From contig CADANY010000013.1 in NCBI GenBank assembly GCA_902789395.1, positions 1-64,000 of the forward strand: a DNA stretch of 64,000 nucleotides, given 5' to 3'. This document shows positions 7,068 to 16,029 of the stretch, piece by piece. A program made the position numbers and the translations under genes. The stretch's first letter is position 1. Every line of letters starts with the position of its first letter. This DNA is from an uncultured Bacteroidia bacterium (GTDB lineage Bacteria > Bacteroidota > Bacteroidia > Bacteroidales > UBA932). The notes beneath the pieces are model-generated. The model was not told the DNA's origin. It worked only from the letters and a program-made list of their open reading frames with translations, and ran no database searches.

Positions 7068-7706
7068 TTACCGGAAGAATCGTTCGATCCAGGCGGCGTC
7101 GACGCGGGCGAATCCGGGCCCGGCCTGGATGGCCGGATTGCGGGCGAGGATCCCGCGGCAGTCTTCATAGACATTGAACCCGATTTCGAGGCCTTCCATC
7201 TTGCCGTCCCTGGGATAGGTGAGGGTAATCTGGTTGTCGGGTCCGTCTATTCGGAAGAATTTGAGGGGAAGGTCTGCCATGGAAGGATCTTTCCGGCTTT
7301 CAGTGAGTTCCATCCTTGTAACGTATTTGCACATCTCCATGACCCGGTCGTCGAGTCCGGCGTCGTGGAGATTGACTTTCTCAATGAGGGTGCCGGCATC
7401 TGGAACCCGGCGGAGGGTATATCCTTCCAGCCCGTTCAACTGCTGTTCGATGGATTCGAGCCTCTCTTCCGCGGGGTCTCCGTCGGGTAGCAGCCAGATC
7501 ATCAGACGCTCATCCGGGTCGTGATAGAGCAATTGTCCGCGCAAGAGGTTCCGACGTCCGCAATAGGGGCACTCTGCAACGAAGAGGGAACCGTCACGGA
7601 CAGACTCTTTGAGCTGCGGTTCGGTGCGGACGTTTATTCCGCTGTGGAATGAGGTTGTCAACCGGGCTCCGCAGCCGGAGCATGTATAGGTATAATCCGT
7701 TGTCAT
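7068..7706 (-). CDS. CpXC domain protein
   Basis: The 212-residue protein starts MTTDYTYTCSGCGARL; an earlier in-frame ATG at 7787 would run into the upstream gene, and the start at 7706 overlaps its stop. Two zinc-binding pairs (CSGC and CPYC followed by GRRNLLRG) mark the CpXC domain (PF14353), a family of unknown function found in many bacteria. The C-terminal 120 residues are acidic and unremarkable. It is the last gene of a minus-strand unit with a small membrane protein and a YeiH-type transporter, with 4-nt and 1-nt junctions. Confidence 0.75.
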   Translation of the reverse strand: MTTDYTYTCSGCGARLTTSFHSGINVRTEPQLKESVRDGSLFVAECPYCGRRNLLRGQLLYHDPDERLMIWLLPDGDPAEERLESIEQQLNGLEGYTLRRVPDAGTLIEKVNLHDAGLDDRVMEMCKYVTRMELTESRKDPSMADLPLKFFRIDGPDNQITLTYPRDGKMEGLEIGFNVYEDCRGILARNPAIQAGPGFARVDAAWIERFFR

Positions 7707-7984
7707 TTCTTGCCTTTTTGATCGACCCAGACCCAGAGCCGCCACATCAGCCAGCCCCAGGAAAGGAAAAGTACGACATGGACCCAATAGGGGACCCGGG
7801 TCTGGAACAAGTCATCCCGGAGGATTTTCTCGAACCCGGGGATATCTGCATAGTAATAGGCTCCCGCTCCGAAGTCGAACCGGTCCGAAAGGCCAAGGCC
7901 GTGGACCATGATATACAAAGCGGCGGCGACCGCAAGGACTGCGGCCGCTACCGTAATGATTCGGAGGAGTCTTTTTTGTTTCAT
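7703..7984 (-). CDS. Small two-helix membrane protein, unknown function
   Basis: This 93-residue protein (start MKQKRLLRIITV) has membrane segments near residues 8-28 and 66-84, separated by a loop with YYYADIPGFEKIL. A longer upstream start would overlap the transporter gene. Its ATG lies one base beyond the transporter's stop, and its own stop overlaps the CpXC gene start. I do not recognise the family. Tight packing suggests it works with, or at least is co-expressed with, the transporter. Confidence 0.7.
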   Translation of the reverse strand: MKQKRLLRIITVAAAVLAVAAALYIMVHGLGLSDRFDFGAGAYYYADIPGFEKILRDDLFQTRVPYWVHVVLFLSWGWLMWRLWVWVDQKGKK

Positions 7985-7985
7985 C

Positions 7986-9317
7986 CTATCCCAATACAGG
8001 AATCGGGAAGAACTTGCCGGAGAGGAGGAACCAGACGGCAAAAAAGGTCAGCAGGATGTTGAAAGCCTGACCGATAATATAAAGCCACAGGACTTTCCCA
8101 CCCTGCAGGTTGCGGGCGATCTCACGGAAATTGGTATCGAGGCCGATGCTTGTAAAGGCGAGAACGAAGGCCCAGTTCTTATATTGGTCGAGTACGCCGT
8201 TGATCGCCTTGACGCTGTCGGCTCCCGCGAGAGGCTGGATAATGAACGAAGCGACGAGGGAGGCGACGAAGAAACCGATGATAAACTTCGGGAAGCGGGT
8301 CCATATTTCTCCTGCGCCGACCTTGCGAGTCGGGTCCTTGTCTACCTTGGTGGCAAAGAAGAGGGCAACGGCGAAAGCGATGAATCCGATCAGGATATTC
8401 TGGATCATCTTCACGAGCGACGCCACTTGCTCGGCTTCGGGACCGAGGGCGCTTCCGGCGAGGACGACGGCTCCGGTTGAGTCGACCGTTCCGCCGATCA
8501 GGGCGCCACCCATCATTTGTCCCATGCCGGTTGCTTTGATAATCATGGGCTCGAATACCATCATCAGGATGGTGAAGATAATCGAGATGGAGATGGAGAT
8601 GGAAAGATCGTTCTTTTTGGCCCCTGCCGCCGCTCCGGTCGCAATCGCGGCGGAAGTGCCGCAGACGCTGGTAGCAGCCGCTAAGGTAATGACCATCGGC
8701 TTATTGTCGATCTTCAGGACTTTCGTCCCGAGCCACCACATGAAAATAATGACGATCGGGGTGACGATCCAGGCAATACCGAGACCATAAAGACCGAATT
8801 TCGCGATATTGGAAAAGAGGACGGAAAAGCCCATGATGACAAGGCCGGTCTTGATGTAGAACTCCGTTCGGATGGCAGGACGAAGCCAGTTCGGGATACC
8901 GACCGTATTGGAGATCAAAAGTCCAATCAGAAGCGCCCAGAATGCCCATTCCAGGTAGCGGTTGAGGGTAAATTCCGCGCTGACGAGCCGGACGATGACC
9001 GAGATGACGAAAAGGCCGATGAACGCCGGGATGAATTTCTTGACGCTCTCTCCCTGAAGTTTGATGCCAAGGGTGAAGAGGATCCCGAGCGTGAGGACGG
9101 TCACAAGCAGTTTCCGCCAAAAAGCCCAGGAGGCGAGCTGCGTGCCGAGGGCGACGGCTTTCGGCGCATCTTCGCCTATGGTCCATGTCGAGAACTTGAG
9201 GGCGGAGAAATCAAATGCGCCGGTCAGGACGGCGATGCATCCGATGAGGATAATGATGGCACCGATCCATACGGCAAGCCAGTCTTCTTTTTTCCAAAGG
9301 TTTGAGATTGCAGACAT
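7986..9317 (-). CDS. yeiH: YeiH/YadS family putative anion (sulfate) exporter
   Basis: The 443-residue polytopic inner-membrane protein (about ten to twelve helices) belongs to PF03601. Conserved stretches are visible, including IKTGLVIMGFSVLFSNI, VCGTSAAIATGAAAGAKK and FTSIGLDTNF near the end. It is longer than the roughly 350-residue enterobacterial YeiH, with an extra N-terminal part carrying two helices. The family is annotated as a putative sulfate exporter; the substrate is not established here. It heads the unit with the small membrane protein and the CpXC protein. A TATCTTTG -7 element lies upstream on the minus strand. Confidence 0.85.
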   Translation of the reverse strand: MSAISNLWKKEDWLAVWIGAIIILIGCIAVLTGAFDFSALKFSTWTIGEDAPKAVALGTQLASWAFWRKLLVTVLTLGILFTLGIKLQGESVKKFIPAFIGLFVISVIVRLVSAEFTLNRYLEWAFWALLIGLLISNTVGIPNWLRPAIRTEFYIKTGLVIMGFSVLFSNIAKFGLYGLGIAWIVTPIVIIFMWWLGTKVLKIDNKPMVITLAAATSVCGTSAAIATGAAAGAKKNDLSISISISIIFTILMMVFEPMIIKATGMGQMMGGALIGGTVDSTGAVVLAGSALGPEAEQVASLVKMIQNILIGFIAFAVALFFATKVDKDPTRKVGAGEIWTRFPKFIIGFFVASLVASFIIQPLAGADSVKAINGVLDQYKNWAFVLAFTSIGLDTNFREIARNLQGGKVLWLYIIGQAFNILLTFFAVWFLLSGKFFPIPVLG

Positions 9318-9339
9318 TTCTTTATTTGTTAAGAACTTG

Positions 9340-9347
9340 CAAAGATA
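9340..9347 (-). promoter_or_regulatory. Bacteroidetes -7 element (TATCTTTG) of the YeiH-type operon
   Basis: TATCTTTG reads on the minus strand about 22 nt before the ATG at 9317. No well-placed -33 box was found, so the call rests on the -7 box alone. Confidence 0.5.
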
Positions 9348-10793
9348 CTATTTTTCTCCGGACGGGACGAAGACAATGTCCGAGAGGTCTGATTTTTCCT
9401 TGCCGGCATAAGCCAGTACGGCATAGTTGGTTGCGGAGGACGCATAGAATTTGTGTCCCTTGCCCTTCCAGACGAGTTCGGCACTCCAGTCTGTCGGGCT
9501 GCCCGGAACACGGACGAGTTCATAGACGGCATATCCTTCCGCGTCCGGGACCTCCTCCCACTGCAGTGTTTTCCCGTCAACGGTGACGACCGGTCTCTGG
9601 GGGACAGGCCCGACAGACTCTCCCAGGAATGGGACAAGGGATCCATAGGTATAGGCGCCGCTGGAAAGGAAAGAAGAGAACTCATCCGTCAGGATGCTTT
9701 TCGTTGAGAACCAGACAACGCCGTCGACCCAGGAGGCTTTCCGGCAGTCTATGATTTCCCGGGTATACTCGCCCATGCTTTCAAAGCCGGTCTGGCCTCT
9801 CCTGTAGGCCGGCATGCCGGTCAGCATGGGAACGTCCCCGACGATTTCTTCCCAACTGTCCAGCACCGTCTTGAAGTCGGCGATGGCATGGCCATGCTGC
9901 CAGTAGATCTGGGGAACGAGATAATCGATCGTCTTTTCCGCGACCCAGCAGCGGGGATCGGCGTAGAGGCGCAGTGTATTGACCAGCCGTCCTTGCGGGG
10001 AGACCCCGAAAACAGCCTCGGGACGGGTCGCGTGGGTAACATCGTAAAGGGTTTTGACGCAAGCGTTTATATTTGCACAGCGCCATTCTTCGAGGTCCAT
10101 TCCGTTCCCATAGGCAGCGAAATCATCGGAGTCATCCCAGTCTGCGTTGTCTTCCTTGAAGCCGTCCGGATAGAAGTAATCGTCGATATGGACCCCGTCA
10201 AGATCGTAACGGGTCATGATTTCCGTGGCGATGGACCCGAGGAAGGCCCGCGCTTCCGGAAGGGCGGGATTGAGGTAGTAGGAATTCTTATAGGACCGGA
10301 CCAGTCCCGGCCTGCTGAGGACGATATGTTCCGGGGAGAATTCGGTCTTGGCGCTTCCGCAGCGGAGGGGATTCAGCCACGCATGGATCTGAAGGCCTTC
10401 TTCCCGGCAGGTCCGGATCGCCAGTTCAAGCGGATCATACCCGGGGTCGGTCCCCTGTTTTCCGGTCAGGACCTTGCTCCAGGGAAGGATGTCGGAAGGG
10501 TAGAGCGCATCCATATTCGAGACGACCTGGAAAAAGACGGCGTTGCATCCGGTCGCGCGGATTGCACGGATCATTTCTACGAGTTTCCGCTGCTGGGTCG
10601 CAGCATTGTCAGTCGCTGAGGGCCAGTCGATTCCTGCAACGGTCGCGAGCCAGACTCCGCGGAATTCATGGGTCAGTTCAATATGGTCCGCAACGGGGTC
10701 GTACCGGAAGGGTGCGTCCTTGTCCTTTTTCGTGATGCACGAAAAAATGAGTCCGCTGGCAAGCAGCAGACTCAGCCATGCCTTGGCTTTCAT
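9348..10793 (-). CDS. Glycosyl hydrolase-like 10 (GHL10) lipoprotein
   Basis: This 481-residue lipoprotein has a lipobox at Cys19 (SGLIFSC). The PF02638 (GHL10, DUF187) domain runs from about residue 40 to 370: EFRGVWLATVAGIDWPS at its start, then LQIHAWLNPLR, DGVHIDDYFYP and FGVSPQG. The last 90 residues look like a fibronectin type III-like domain (LQWEEVPDAEGYAVYELV). Members are thought to act on peptidoglycan-related or other glycans in the envelope; the substrate here is unknown. The start codon lies 3 nt after the galK stop on the same strand, so the two genes are co-transcribed. Confidence 0.85.
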   Translation of the reverse strand: MKAKAWLSLLLASGLIFSCITKKDKDAPFRYDPVADHIELTHEFRGVWLATVAGIDWPSATDNAATQQRKLVEMIRAIRATGCNAVFFQVVSNMDALYPSDILPWSKVLTGKQGTDPGYDPLELAIRTCREEGLQIHAWLNPLRCGSAKTEFSPEHIVLSRPGLVRSYKNSYYLNPALPEARAFLGSIATEIMTRYDLDGVHIDDYFYPDGFKEDNADWDDSDDFAAYGNGMDLEEWRCANINACVKTLYDVTHATRPEAVFGVSPQGRLVNTLRLYADPRCWVAEKTIDYLVPQIYWQHGHAIADFKTVLDSWEEIVGDVPMLTGMPAYRRGQTGFESMGEYTREIIDCRKASWVDGVVWFSTKSILTDEFSSFLSSGAYTYGSLVPFLGESVGPVPQRPVVTVDGKTLQWEEVPDAEGYAVYELVRVPGSPTDWSAELVWKGKGHKFYASSATNYAVLAYAGKEKSDLSDIVFVPSGEK

Positions 10794-10796
10794 AGC

Positions 10797-11939
10797 CTAG
10801 AGCTTCCGGGCGCCATCGCTGATGACGACGTCGTAGACCTTCGGGGTCTTGCCGAACTTCTCCTGATACTGGGTCACCGCCGTGCTGACGAAGGCATCAT
10901 ACAGTTCGTCTTTGACGAGGTTGATGGTGCAGCCGCCGAAACCGCCGCCCATGACGCGGGATCCGGTTACGTCCATCTTGCGGGCGAGCTTATTGAGGAA
11001 ATCGAGTTCTTCGCAGCTGACCTCGTAGAGGCGGGAAAGCCCGAAATGGGTCTGGTACATCATTTCGCCGACGGTCTCATAGTCGCCTCTTTCAAGGGCG
11101 TCGCAGACATCCAGTACGCGCTGGACCTCTCCGATGACGTATTCTGCGCGAAGGAAATCCTCTTCGGGAATTTCGGTGCGGACCTCGTCAAGCCAGACGC
11201 GCTTGGCGTCGCTGAGGAATTCGACTTCCGGGTGATTCTTGCGGATCGCCGCCGCCGCATTCTCGCAGGAAGCACGGCGCTTGTTGTAGGCGCTGGAAGC
11301 GAGTTCGTGCTTGACGCAAGAGTCGATAAGGACGAGGCGATAACCTTCCGGATTGAACGGGAAGTATTTGTATTCAAGCGTTTTGCAGTTGAGGCGGATC
11401 AGGGAACCTTTCTTTCCGAAAATCGAAGCGAACTGGTCCATGATGCCGCACTTGACACCGCAGTAGTTATGCTCGGTCGACTGGCCGATCTTGGCCAGTT
11501 CGAATTTGTCGATATGGTTGAGGAAAATGTCATTGATGGCGAAGGCAAAGGTGCTTTCAAGGGCTGCGGAAGAGGAAAGTCCGGCTCCGAGCGGAACGTC
11601 TCCGGCAAAGACCGTGTTGAATCCTTCTACCTTGCCGCCGCGCTTGATTGTCTCCCGGCAGACGCCGAAAATATAGCGGGCCCACTGCTGCATGGGGGCG
11701 TCCTCCTCTTCGAGTCCGAATTCGACGAATTCATCGTAATCGAGGGAGTAGGCTTTTACCTTCTTGGTCCCGTTGATCTTGATGGCTGCAACAATACCGC
11801 AGTCGATGGCTCCGGGGAAGACATAGCCTCCGTTGTAGTCCGTATGTTCGCCGATCAGATTGATGCGCCCTGCAGATGCATATAAATCTCCTTCTTCGGA
11901 GAAAAGGGTGCGGAATTTTTCCTGAATTTTCGTTTTCAT
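10797..11939 (-). CDS. galK: Galactokinase
   Basis: This 380-residue GHMP kinase phosphorylates galactose to galactose 1-phosphate, the entry step of the Leloir pathway. The galactokinase signature GRINLIGEHTDYNGG is at residues 24-38, the GHMP ATP-binding loop LGAGLSSSAALE at about 118-129 and the third motif MGGGFGGCTINLV near the C-terminus. Length is normal. No galT or galE is adjacent. It is the promoter-proximal gene of a two-gene unit with the GHL10 lipoprotein. Confidence 0.97.
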   Translation of the reverse strand: MKTKIQEKFRTLFSEEGDLYASAGRINLIGEHTDYNGGYVFPGAIDCGIVAAIKINGTKKVKAYSLDYDEFVEFGLEEEDAPMQQWARYIFGVCRETIKRGGKVEGFNTVFAGDVPLGAGLSSSAALESTFAFAINDIFLNHIDKFELAKIGQSTEHNYCGVKCGIMDQFASIFGKKGSLIRLNCKTLEYKYFPFNPEGYRLVLIDSCVKHELASSAYNKRRASCENAAAAIRKNHPEVEFLSDAKRVWLDEVRTEIPEEDFLRAEYVIGEVQRVLDVCDALERGDYETVGEMMYQTHFGLSRLYEVSCEELDFLNKLARKMDVTGSRVMGGGFGGCTINLVKDELYDAFVSTAVTQYQEKFGKTPKVYDVVISDGARKL

Positions 11940-11964
11940 GTCAATAAATTTTATGTAGCGCCCA

Positions 11965-11994
11965 CAAAGTTAGCAAATTCGTCTCAGATTCAAA
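11965..11994 (-). promoter_or_regulatory. Promoter of galK
   Basis: On the minus strand TTTG (11994-11991), an 18-nt spacer and TAACTTTG (11972-11965) match the Bacteroidetes sigma-ABfr consensus. The galK ATG follows about 25 nt later. Confidence 0.65.
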
Positions 11995-12610
11995 ATAGGG
12001 AAGGTTCAAGTTCTTTCGGGTGGAAAGATTTTCGGTGCCATGGGGTCATCCCGTACCTGCGGATGGCTTCGATATGCTCCGGAGTAGGGTAGCCCATGTT
12101 CCGGTCCCATCCGTATTCGGGGTAGTCGGCGGCGATTTTCCGCATGAATTCGTCCCGGTGGGTCTTGGCCAGGACCGAGGCGGCGGCAATGCTCGCATAG
12201 GTCGCGTCACCATGGACGACCATCCGGTAATCGTTGAATCCATAATCTCCGAACGGACGGAACCGGTTCCCGTCGATGAGCAGGAAAACCGGTCTGGGAT
12301 CGAGCCGGAGGACGGCCCGCTGCATGCCCGTAACGGAAGCCCAGAGAATATTCAACCGGTCGATATCCTCGACGCTGACGGCTTCAACCGCCCAGGCGAC
12401 GGCTTCGCGTTCGATGATGGGTCTCAACAGGTCCCGCTGCTTCTCGCTCAGCTGCTTGGAGTCATTGAGCAGGGGGTGGTGGAAATCCTCCGGAAGGATG
12501 ACGGCGGCAGCATGGACCGGGCCTGCGAGCGGCCCCCGGCCGGCTTCGTCACAACCGGCTTCCAGCCGTCCGTGCTGCAGGAATGGCAGGAGTGAAACTT
12601 CTTTTCCCAT
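11990..12610 (-). CDS. rnhB: Ribonuclease HII
   Basis: This 206-residue enzyme removes RNA from RNA-DNA hybrids during replication and repair. The RNase HII signature [13 protein letters not shown] begins at residue 20 and carries the first catalytic Asp21 and Glu22. A further Asp lies in FLLIDGN, and [17 protein letters not shown] is the conserved substrate-binding and fourth-acid block. Length is typical. It is transcribed divergently from the EF-G2 gene. Confidence 0.95.
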   Translation of the reverse strand: MGKEVSLLPFLQHGRLEAGCDEAGRGPLAGPVHAAAVILPEDFHHPLLNDSKQLSEKQRDLLRPIIEREAVAWAVEAVSVEDIDRLNILWASVTGMQRAVLRLDPRPVFLLIDGNRFRPFGDYGFNDYRMVVHGDATYASIAAASVLAKTHRDEFMRKIAADYPEYGWDRNMGYPTPEHIEAIRRYGMTPWHRKSFHPKELEPSLF

Positions 12611-12649
12611 GATCCAAAGGTACGAAAAAATAGGAATTGGTGATAAAAC

Positions 12650-12681
12650 TTTGTTATTGGATTGAAAAATTGTTATTTTTG
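12650..12681 (+). promoter_or_regulatory. Promoter of the EF-G2-like gene
   Basis: TTTG at 12650-12653, a 20-nt spacer and TATTTTTG at 12674-12681 form a full Bacteroidetes promoter. The ATG at 12728 leaves an AT-rich leader of about 40 nt. Confidence 0.8.
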
Positions 12682-12727
12682 CAAGTTAAGAGAAAGAACG
12701 AATATAATTTATATATAATAATACCAC

Positions 12728-14827
12728 ATGAAAACGTATCAGACCCAAAACATCCGTAACGTGGTCCTTATCGGCAGCTCCAAGTCCGGAAAGACGACGT
12801 TATCAGAAGCCATGCTCTACGAAGGCAAAGTAATTGACCGCCGTGGAACCGTCGAGGACAAGAATACCGTATCCGACAATACGGAGTTCGAGCAGACGAA
12901 CCAGAAGTCCATCAATGCCACTCCGCTCTATGCAGAATTCAAGAACTGCAAGATCAATGTCATCGATGCTCCCGGTTCCGACGATTTCAGCGGCGGTGCC
13001 CTTTCCGCTTTCAAGGTTGTCGAGAGTGCCGTCCTCGTAATGAACGGAACGGCAGGCGTGGAGGTCGGAACGACGATCTTCTCCCGCTACGCTGACCAGT
13101 ATGGCAAGCCGGTGGTTATCGCCGTCAACCAGCTCGACCATGAAAAAGCCAACTGGGACGGTGTCCGCGCCGCCCTGGGTGAGGAATTCGGCAAGCGCGC
13201 CATCCTCTGCCAGTTCCCGGTCAACCCGGGTCCCGGCTTCGAAGGCGTCGTCGATGTCATTACAATGAAGTTCTACAACGCCAAGAACGAAGAACTGGAC
13301 ATCCCCGCCGCTTATGCGGACGAGGCTGAAGAACTCCGTGCCGAACTGATGGAGAAGGCCGCGGAAGGTTCCGACGAGCTGATGGAGAAATTCTTCGAGA
13401 CGATGGAGCTTACCACCGACGAGATCCGCGAGGGTCTGACCACCGGAATGCTCAAGGGTGAGACGATGCCGGTCTTCTGCGTTTCCGCCAAGGCTAACAT
13501 CGGTGTCCGCCGTCTGATGGAGTTCATCGTCAATGTCGCTCCGGCTCCGCAGTGTGATCCGGCTGCTCCGACGAGCCTGTTCATCTTCAAGACCGCTGTC
13601 GAGCAGCATCTTGGCGAGGTTTCTTATTTCAAGGTCATGAGCGGTACGCTTAACGAAGGTGCCGACCTTGTAAATCCTGAGACCGGTAACGGTGAGCGTC
13701 TTTCCGCCATCTACGCCGTCGCGGGTGCAAAGAAGGAGAAAGTTTCCCAGATCTGCGCCGGCGATATCGGTTGCGTGATGAAACTCAAATCCGGCAAGTA
13801 CAATACGACCCTTGCCGCTCCCGGTGTCGAAGCGATCGAGCACATGGTATTCCCGGACTACAAGTATCGCTGCGCCGTAAAAGCGACGGACAAGAATGAT
13901 GAGGCGAAGGTTGGCGATGCCCTTAACAAGATCGCCGCTCAGGATCCTACGATCCATGTCGAGTATTCCAAGGAACTCCGCCAGACCATCCTCAGCGGTA
14001 TGGGCGAGCAGCATATCAACTATGTCAAGTGGAGAATCAACAATGAGTTCAAGCTCAATGTCGAACTCTATGCTCCGAAGGTTCCTTATCGTGAGACGAT
14101 CACCCGCGTTGCAACTGCAACCTACCGTCACAAGAAACAGTCCGGCGGTGCCGGTCAGTTCGGTGAGGTTTCTATGCTGATCTGCCCGTATATCGAAGGC
14201 GAGCCTGCTTCCAACAAGTTCAAGATTGACGGAAAGGAAACCGAACTCAAGATCAAGAACCAGCAGGAATTCGAGCTTGAGTGGGGCGGTAAGCTGGAGT
14301 ATATCAACTGCGTCGTCGGCGGTGCCATCGATGAAGGCTTCATGCCGGCTATCCTCAAGGGTATCAACGACAAGATGACCGAAGGCCCGCTCACCGGTTC
14401 TTACGCGCGCGATATACGCGTATATGTATATGACGGTAAGATGCACCCGGTTGATTCCAAGGAAATCGCGTTCATCATCGCCGGCCGCAACGCCTTCAAG
14501 GAGGCCTTCCGCAACGCCGGTCCGAAGATCCTCGAACCGATCTACAACGTAGATATCATTACCCCGAACGACTACGTCGGTCCTTGTATGTCCGACCTGA
14601 ATACCCGTCGTGGCATGATCATGAACCAGGATATGGAGAAGGGCTTTACCGTCCTCCATGCCCGTGTTCCGCTTGCCGAGCTCTATCGTTACTCAACGGT
14701 TCTCAGCTCCCTCACCGGTGGTAGCGCTACCTTCACGATGACCTTCGCCGAGTATCAGCCGGTTCCGGCCGATGTCCAGACGAAACTCCTCGCCGAGTAC
14801 GCTGCTCAGGAGCAGGAAGAAGATTAA
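12728..14827 (+). CDS. Elongation factor G-like protein (EF-G2 type)
   Basis: The 699-residue protein has the full five-domain EF-G layout but altered GTPase motifs. The P-loop is GSSKSGKT (16-23) rather than the usual GHxDxGKT. G3 is DAPGSDDF (80-86 plus F), with Ser84 where canonical EF-G has the catalytic His of DTPGHVDF. G4 is NQLD (134-137) rather than NKxD. EF-G2 of Bacteroides thetaiotaomicron is a paralogue reported to support translocation without ribosome-dependent GTP hydrolysis and to be induced under carbon limitation; this gene fits that class by motif. The canonical EF-G is not in the window. It has its own promoter and is followed after 29 nt by an OmpA-like gene. Confidence 0.85.
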   Translation: MKTYQTQNIRNVVLIGSSKSGKTTLSEAMLYEGKVIDRRGTVEDKNTVSDNTEFEQTNQKSINATPLYAEFKNCKINVIDAPGSDDFSGGALSAFKVVESAVLVMNGTAGVEVGTTIFSRYADQYGKPVVIAVNQLDHEKANWDGVRAALGEEFGKRAILCQFPVNPGPGFEGVVDVITMKFYNAKNEELDIPAAYADEAEELRAELMEKAAEGSDELMEKFFETMELTTDEIREGLTTGMLKGETMPVFCVSAKANIGVRRLMEFIVNVAPAPQCDPAAPTSLFIFKTAVEQHLGEVSYFKVMSGTLNEGADLVNPETGNGERLSAIYAVAGAKKEKVSQICAGDIGCVMKLKSGKYNTTLAAPGVEAIEHMVFPDYKYRCAVKATDKNDEAKVGDALNKIAAQDPTIHVEYSKELRQTILSGMGEQHINYVKWRINNEFKLNVELYAPKVPYRETITRVATATYRHKKQSGGAGQFGEVSMLICPYIEGEPASNKFKIDGKETELKIKNQQEFELEWGGKLEYINCVVGGAIDEGFMPAILKGINDKMTEGPLTGSYARDIRVYVYDGKMHPVDSKEIAFIIAGRNAFKEAFRNAGPKILEPIYNVDIITPNDYVGPCMSDLNTRRGMIMNQDMEKGFTVLHARVPLAELYRYSTVLSSLTGGSATFTMTFAEYQPVPADVQTKLLAEYAAQEQEED

Positions 14828-14856
14828 TTTTCAACTTTATACAAATTGTTTTTCTT

Positions 14857-15921
14857 ATGAAAAAAGTTATCAGTATCATCTCTGCTGTTGTGCTGTCTGC
14901 AACGATCATGACGGCGCAGAACAATGACTTCAATCCTCATTGGTTCATGCAGCTCCAGGGAGGTGCCGCCCACACCATCGGCGAAACGACCTTCACGAAA
15001 CTCCTTTCTCCGGCAGCGGCAGCCTCTATCGGCTACCAGTTCTCTCCGGCTCTCGGCGCCCGCCTCAATGTCAATGGCTGGCAGGCCAAGGGTTATGTGA
15101 CTAACGGTGGTGTCTACAAATTCAACTTTGTTGAAGGCGCAGTCGACCTCCTCCTCGGCGGTTGCAGCGACAGCTTCATCAGCCCGTATCTCTTCGCCGG
15201 TATCGGTGCAAACTATGCATTCAACAACGACGAGGCGAACGCAGTCAAGGACCACTTCCCTCCGGAGAACTATCTTTGGGACGGTTCCAAGATCCTTCCG
15301 GCCGCCCGTGCCGGTGTCGGCTTCAACTTCAGACTCTCCGACGCAGTCGCCCTCAACCTCGAGTGCAACTCCAACTTCCTGATGGACCAGTTCAACTCCA
15401 AGGTCGGCTCCAAGGCTGACTTCCAGCTGAACGCCCTCGCCGGTCTTACCTTCTGCTTCGGCCGCAAGGCTAAGAAGGTTGCTGCTCCTGTCGTTGCTCC
15501 GGTTGTTCCCGTAGAGCCTGCGAAACCCGCTCCGAAGCCGGAACCGAAACCGGAACCGGTCGTTGAGAAGGCTGAGCCTGTTGCAGCACCCGTTTGGGAG
15601 CCTCTCACCAAGTATGTCTACTTCGAGCGTGCGAAGACCGAAATCCGTCCTTCCGAGCAGGTTAAGATCGACGAGCTTGTCGCTTTCCTGAACGCGAACC
15701 CGGACACCAAGGTTTCCATCAAGGCTTACGCTGACAAGGCTACCGGTAACGCTAAAATCAACAAGAAACTCTCCGTCGGCCGTGCAGCCGTCGTTGCCAA
15801 GGCTCTCAAGGCCGCCGGTATCGCTGCTGACCGTATCTCTACCGAGGACTTCGGTGACACCGTCAACCCGTATCCGACTCCGGAAGAGAACCGTGTTTCT
15901 GTCTGCGTCGTTGACAAATAG
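14857..15921 (+). CDS. OmpA family outer-membrane protein
   Basis: This 354-residue protein has a signal peptide cleaved near TMTAQ, an N-terminal beta-barrel region (about 25-200), a Pro/Glu/Lys-rich linker (PKPEPKPEPV) and a C-terminal OmpA peptidoglycan-binding domain (about 245-354) with YVYFERAKTEIRPSEQ and NKKLSVGRAAVVAKAL. In Bacteroidetes such proteins tether the outer membrane to peptidoglycan and are usually abundant. The codon use is strongly biased to C-ending codons, which supports high expression. It may share the EF-G2 promoter. A bidirectional terminator follows. Confidence 0.9.
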   Translation: MKKVISIISAVVLSATIMTAQNNDFNPHWFMQLQGGAAHTIGETTFTKLLSPAAAASIGYQFSPALGARLNVNGWQAKGYVTNGGVYKFNFVEGAVDLLLGGCSDSFISPYLFAGIGANYAFNNDEANAVKDHFPPENYLWDGSKILPAARAGVGFNFRLSDAVALNLECNSNFLMDQFNSKVGSKADFQLNALAGLTFCFGRKAKKVAAPVVAPVVPVEPAKPAPKPEPKPEPVVEKAEPVAAPVWEPLTKYVYFERAKTEIRPSEQVKIDELVAFLNANPDTKVSIKAYADKATGNAKINKKLSVGRAAVVAKALKAAGIAADRISTEDFGDTVNPYPTPEENRVSVCVVDK

Positions 15922-15940
15922 TCTATAGATACAGCGTCAT

Positions 15941-15975
15941 AAAAAAGGACGGCCTCACTCGGGGCCGTCTTTTTT
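15941..15975. terminator. Bidirectional terminator between convergent genes
   Basis: An A6 run, the stem GACGGCC/GGCCGTC (15948-15954 with 15963-15969) and a T6 run serve both the OmpA-like gene and the convergent dipeptidase gene. Confidence 0.85.
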
Positions 15976-16029
15976 ATGATTACAGCGATAAGTTGGAAGC
16001 ATCGGATGATGCTCTATGGGAAAGACGCA

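Noticed and set aside
6615..7490. A 291-codon plus-strand frame across the island border
   Set aside because: Only about 40 codons show protein similarity (thioredoxin-like remnant). The rest is repeat or antisense to the CpXC gene.
12803..14659. Minus-strand open frame of 618 codons opposite the EF-G2 gene
   Set aside because: Antisense shadow; no domain, no promoter, and it covers the real EF-G-like gene.
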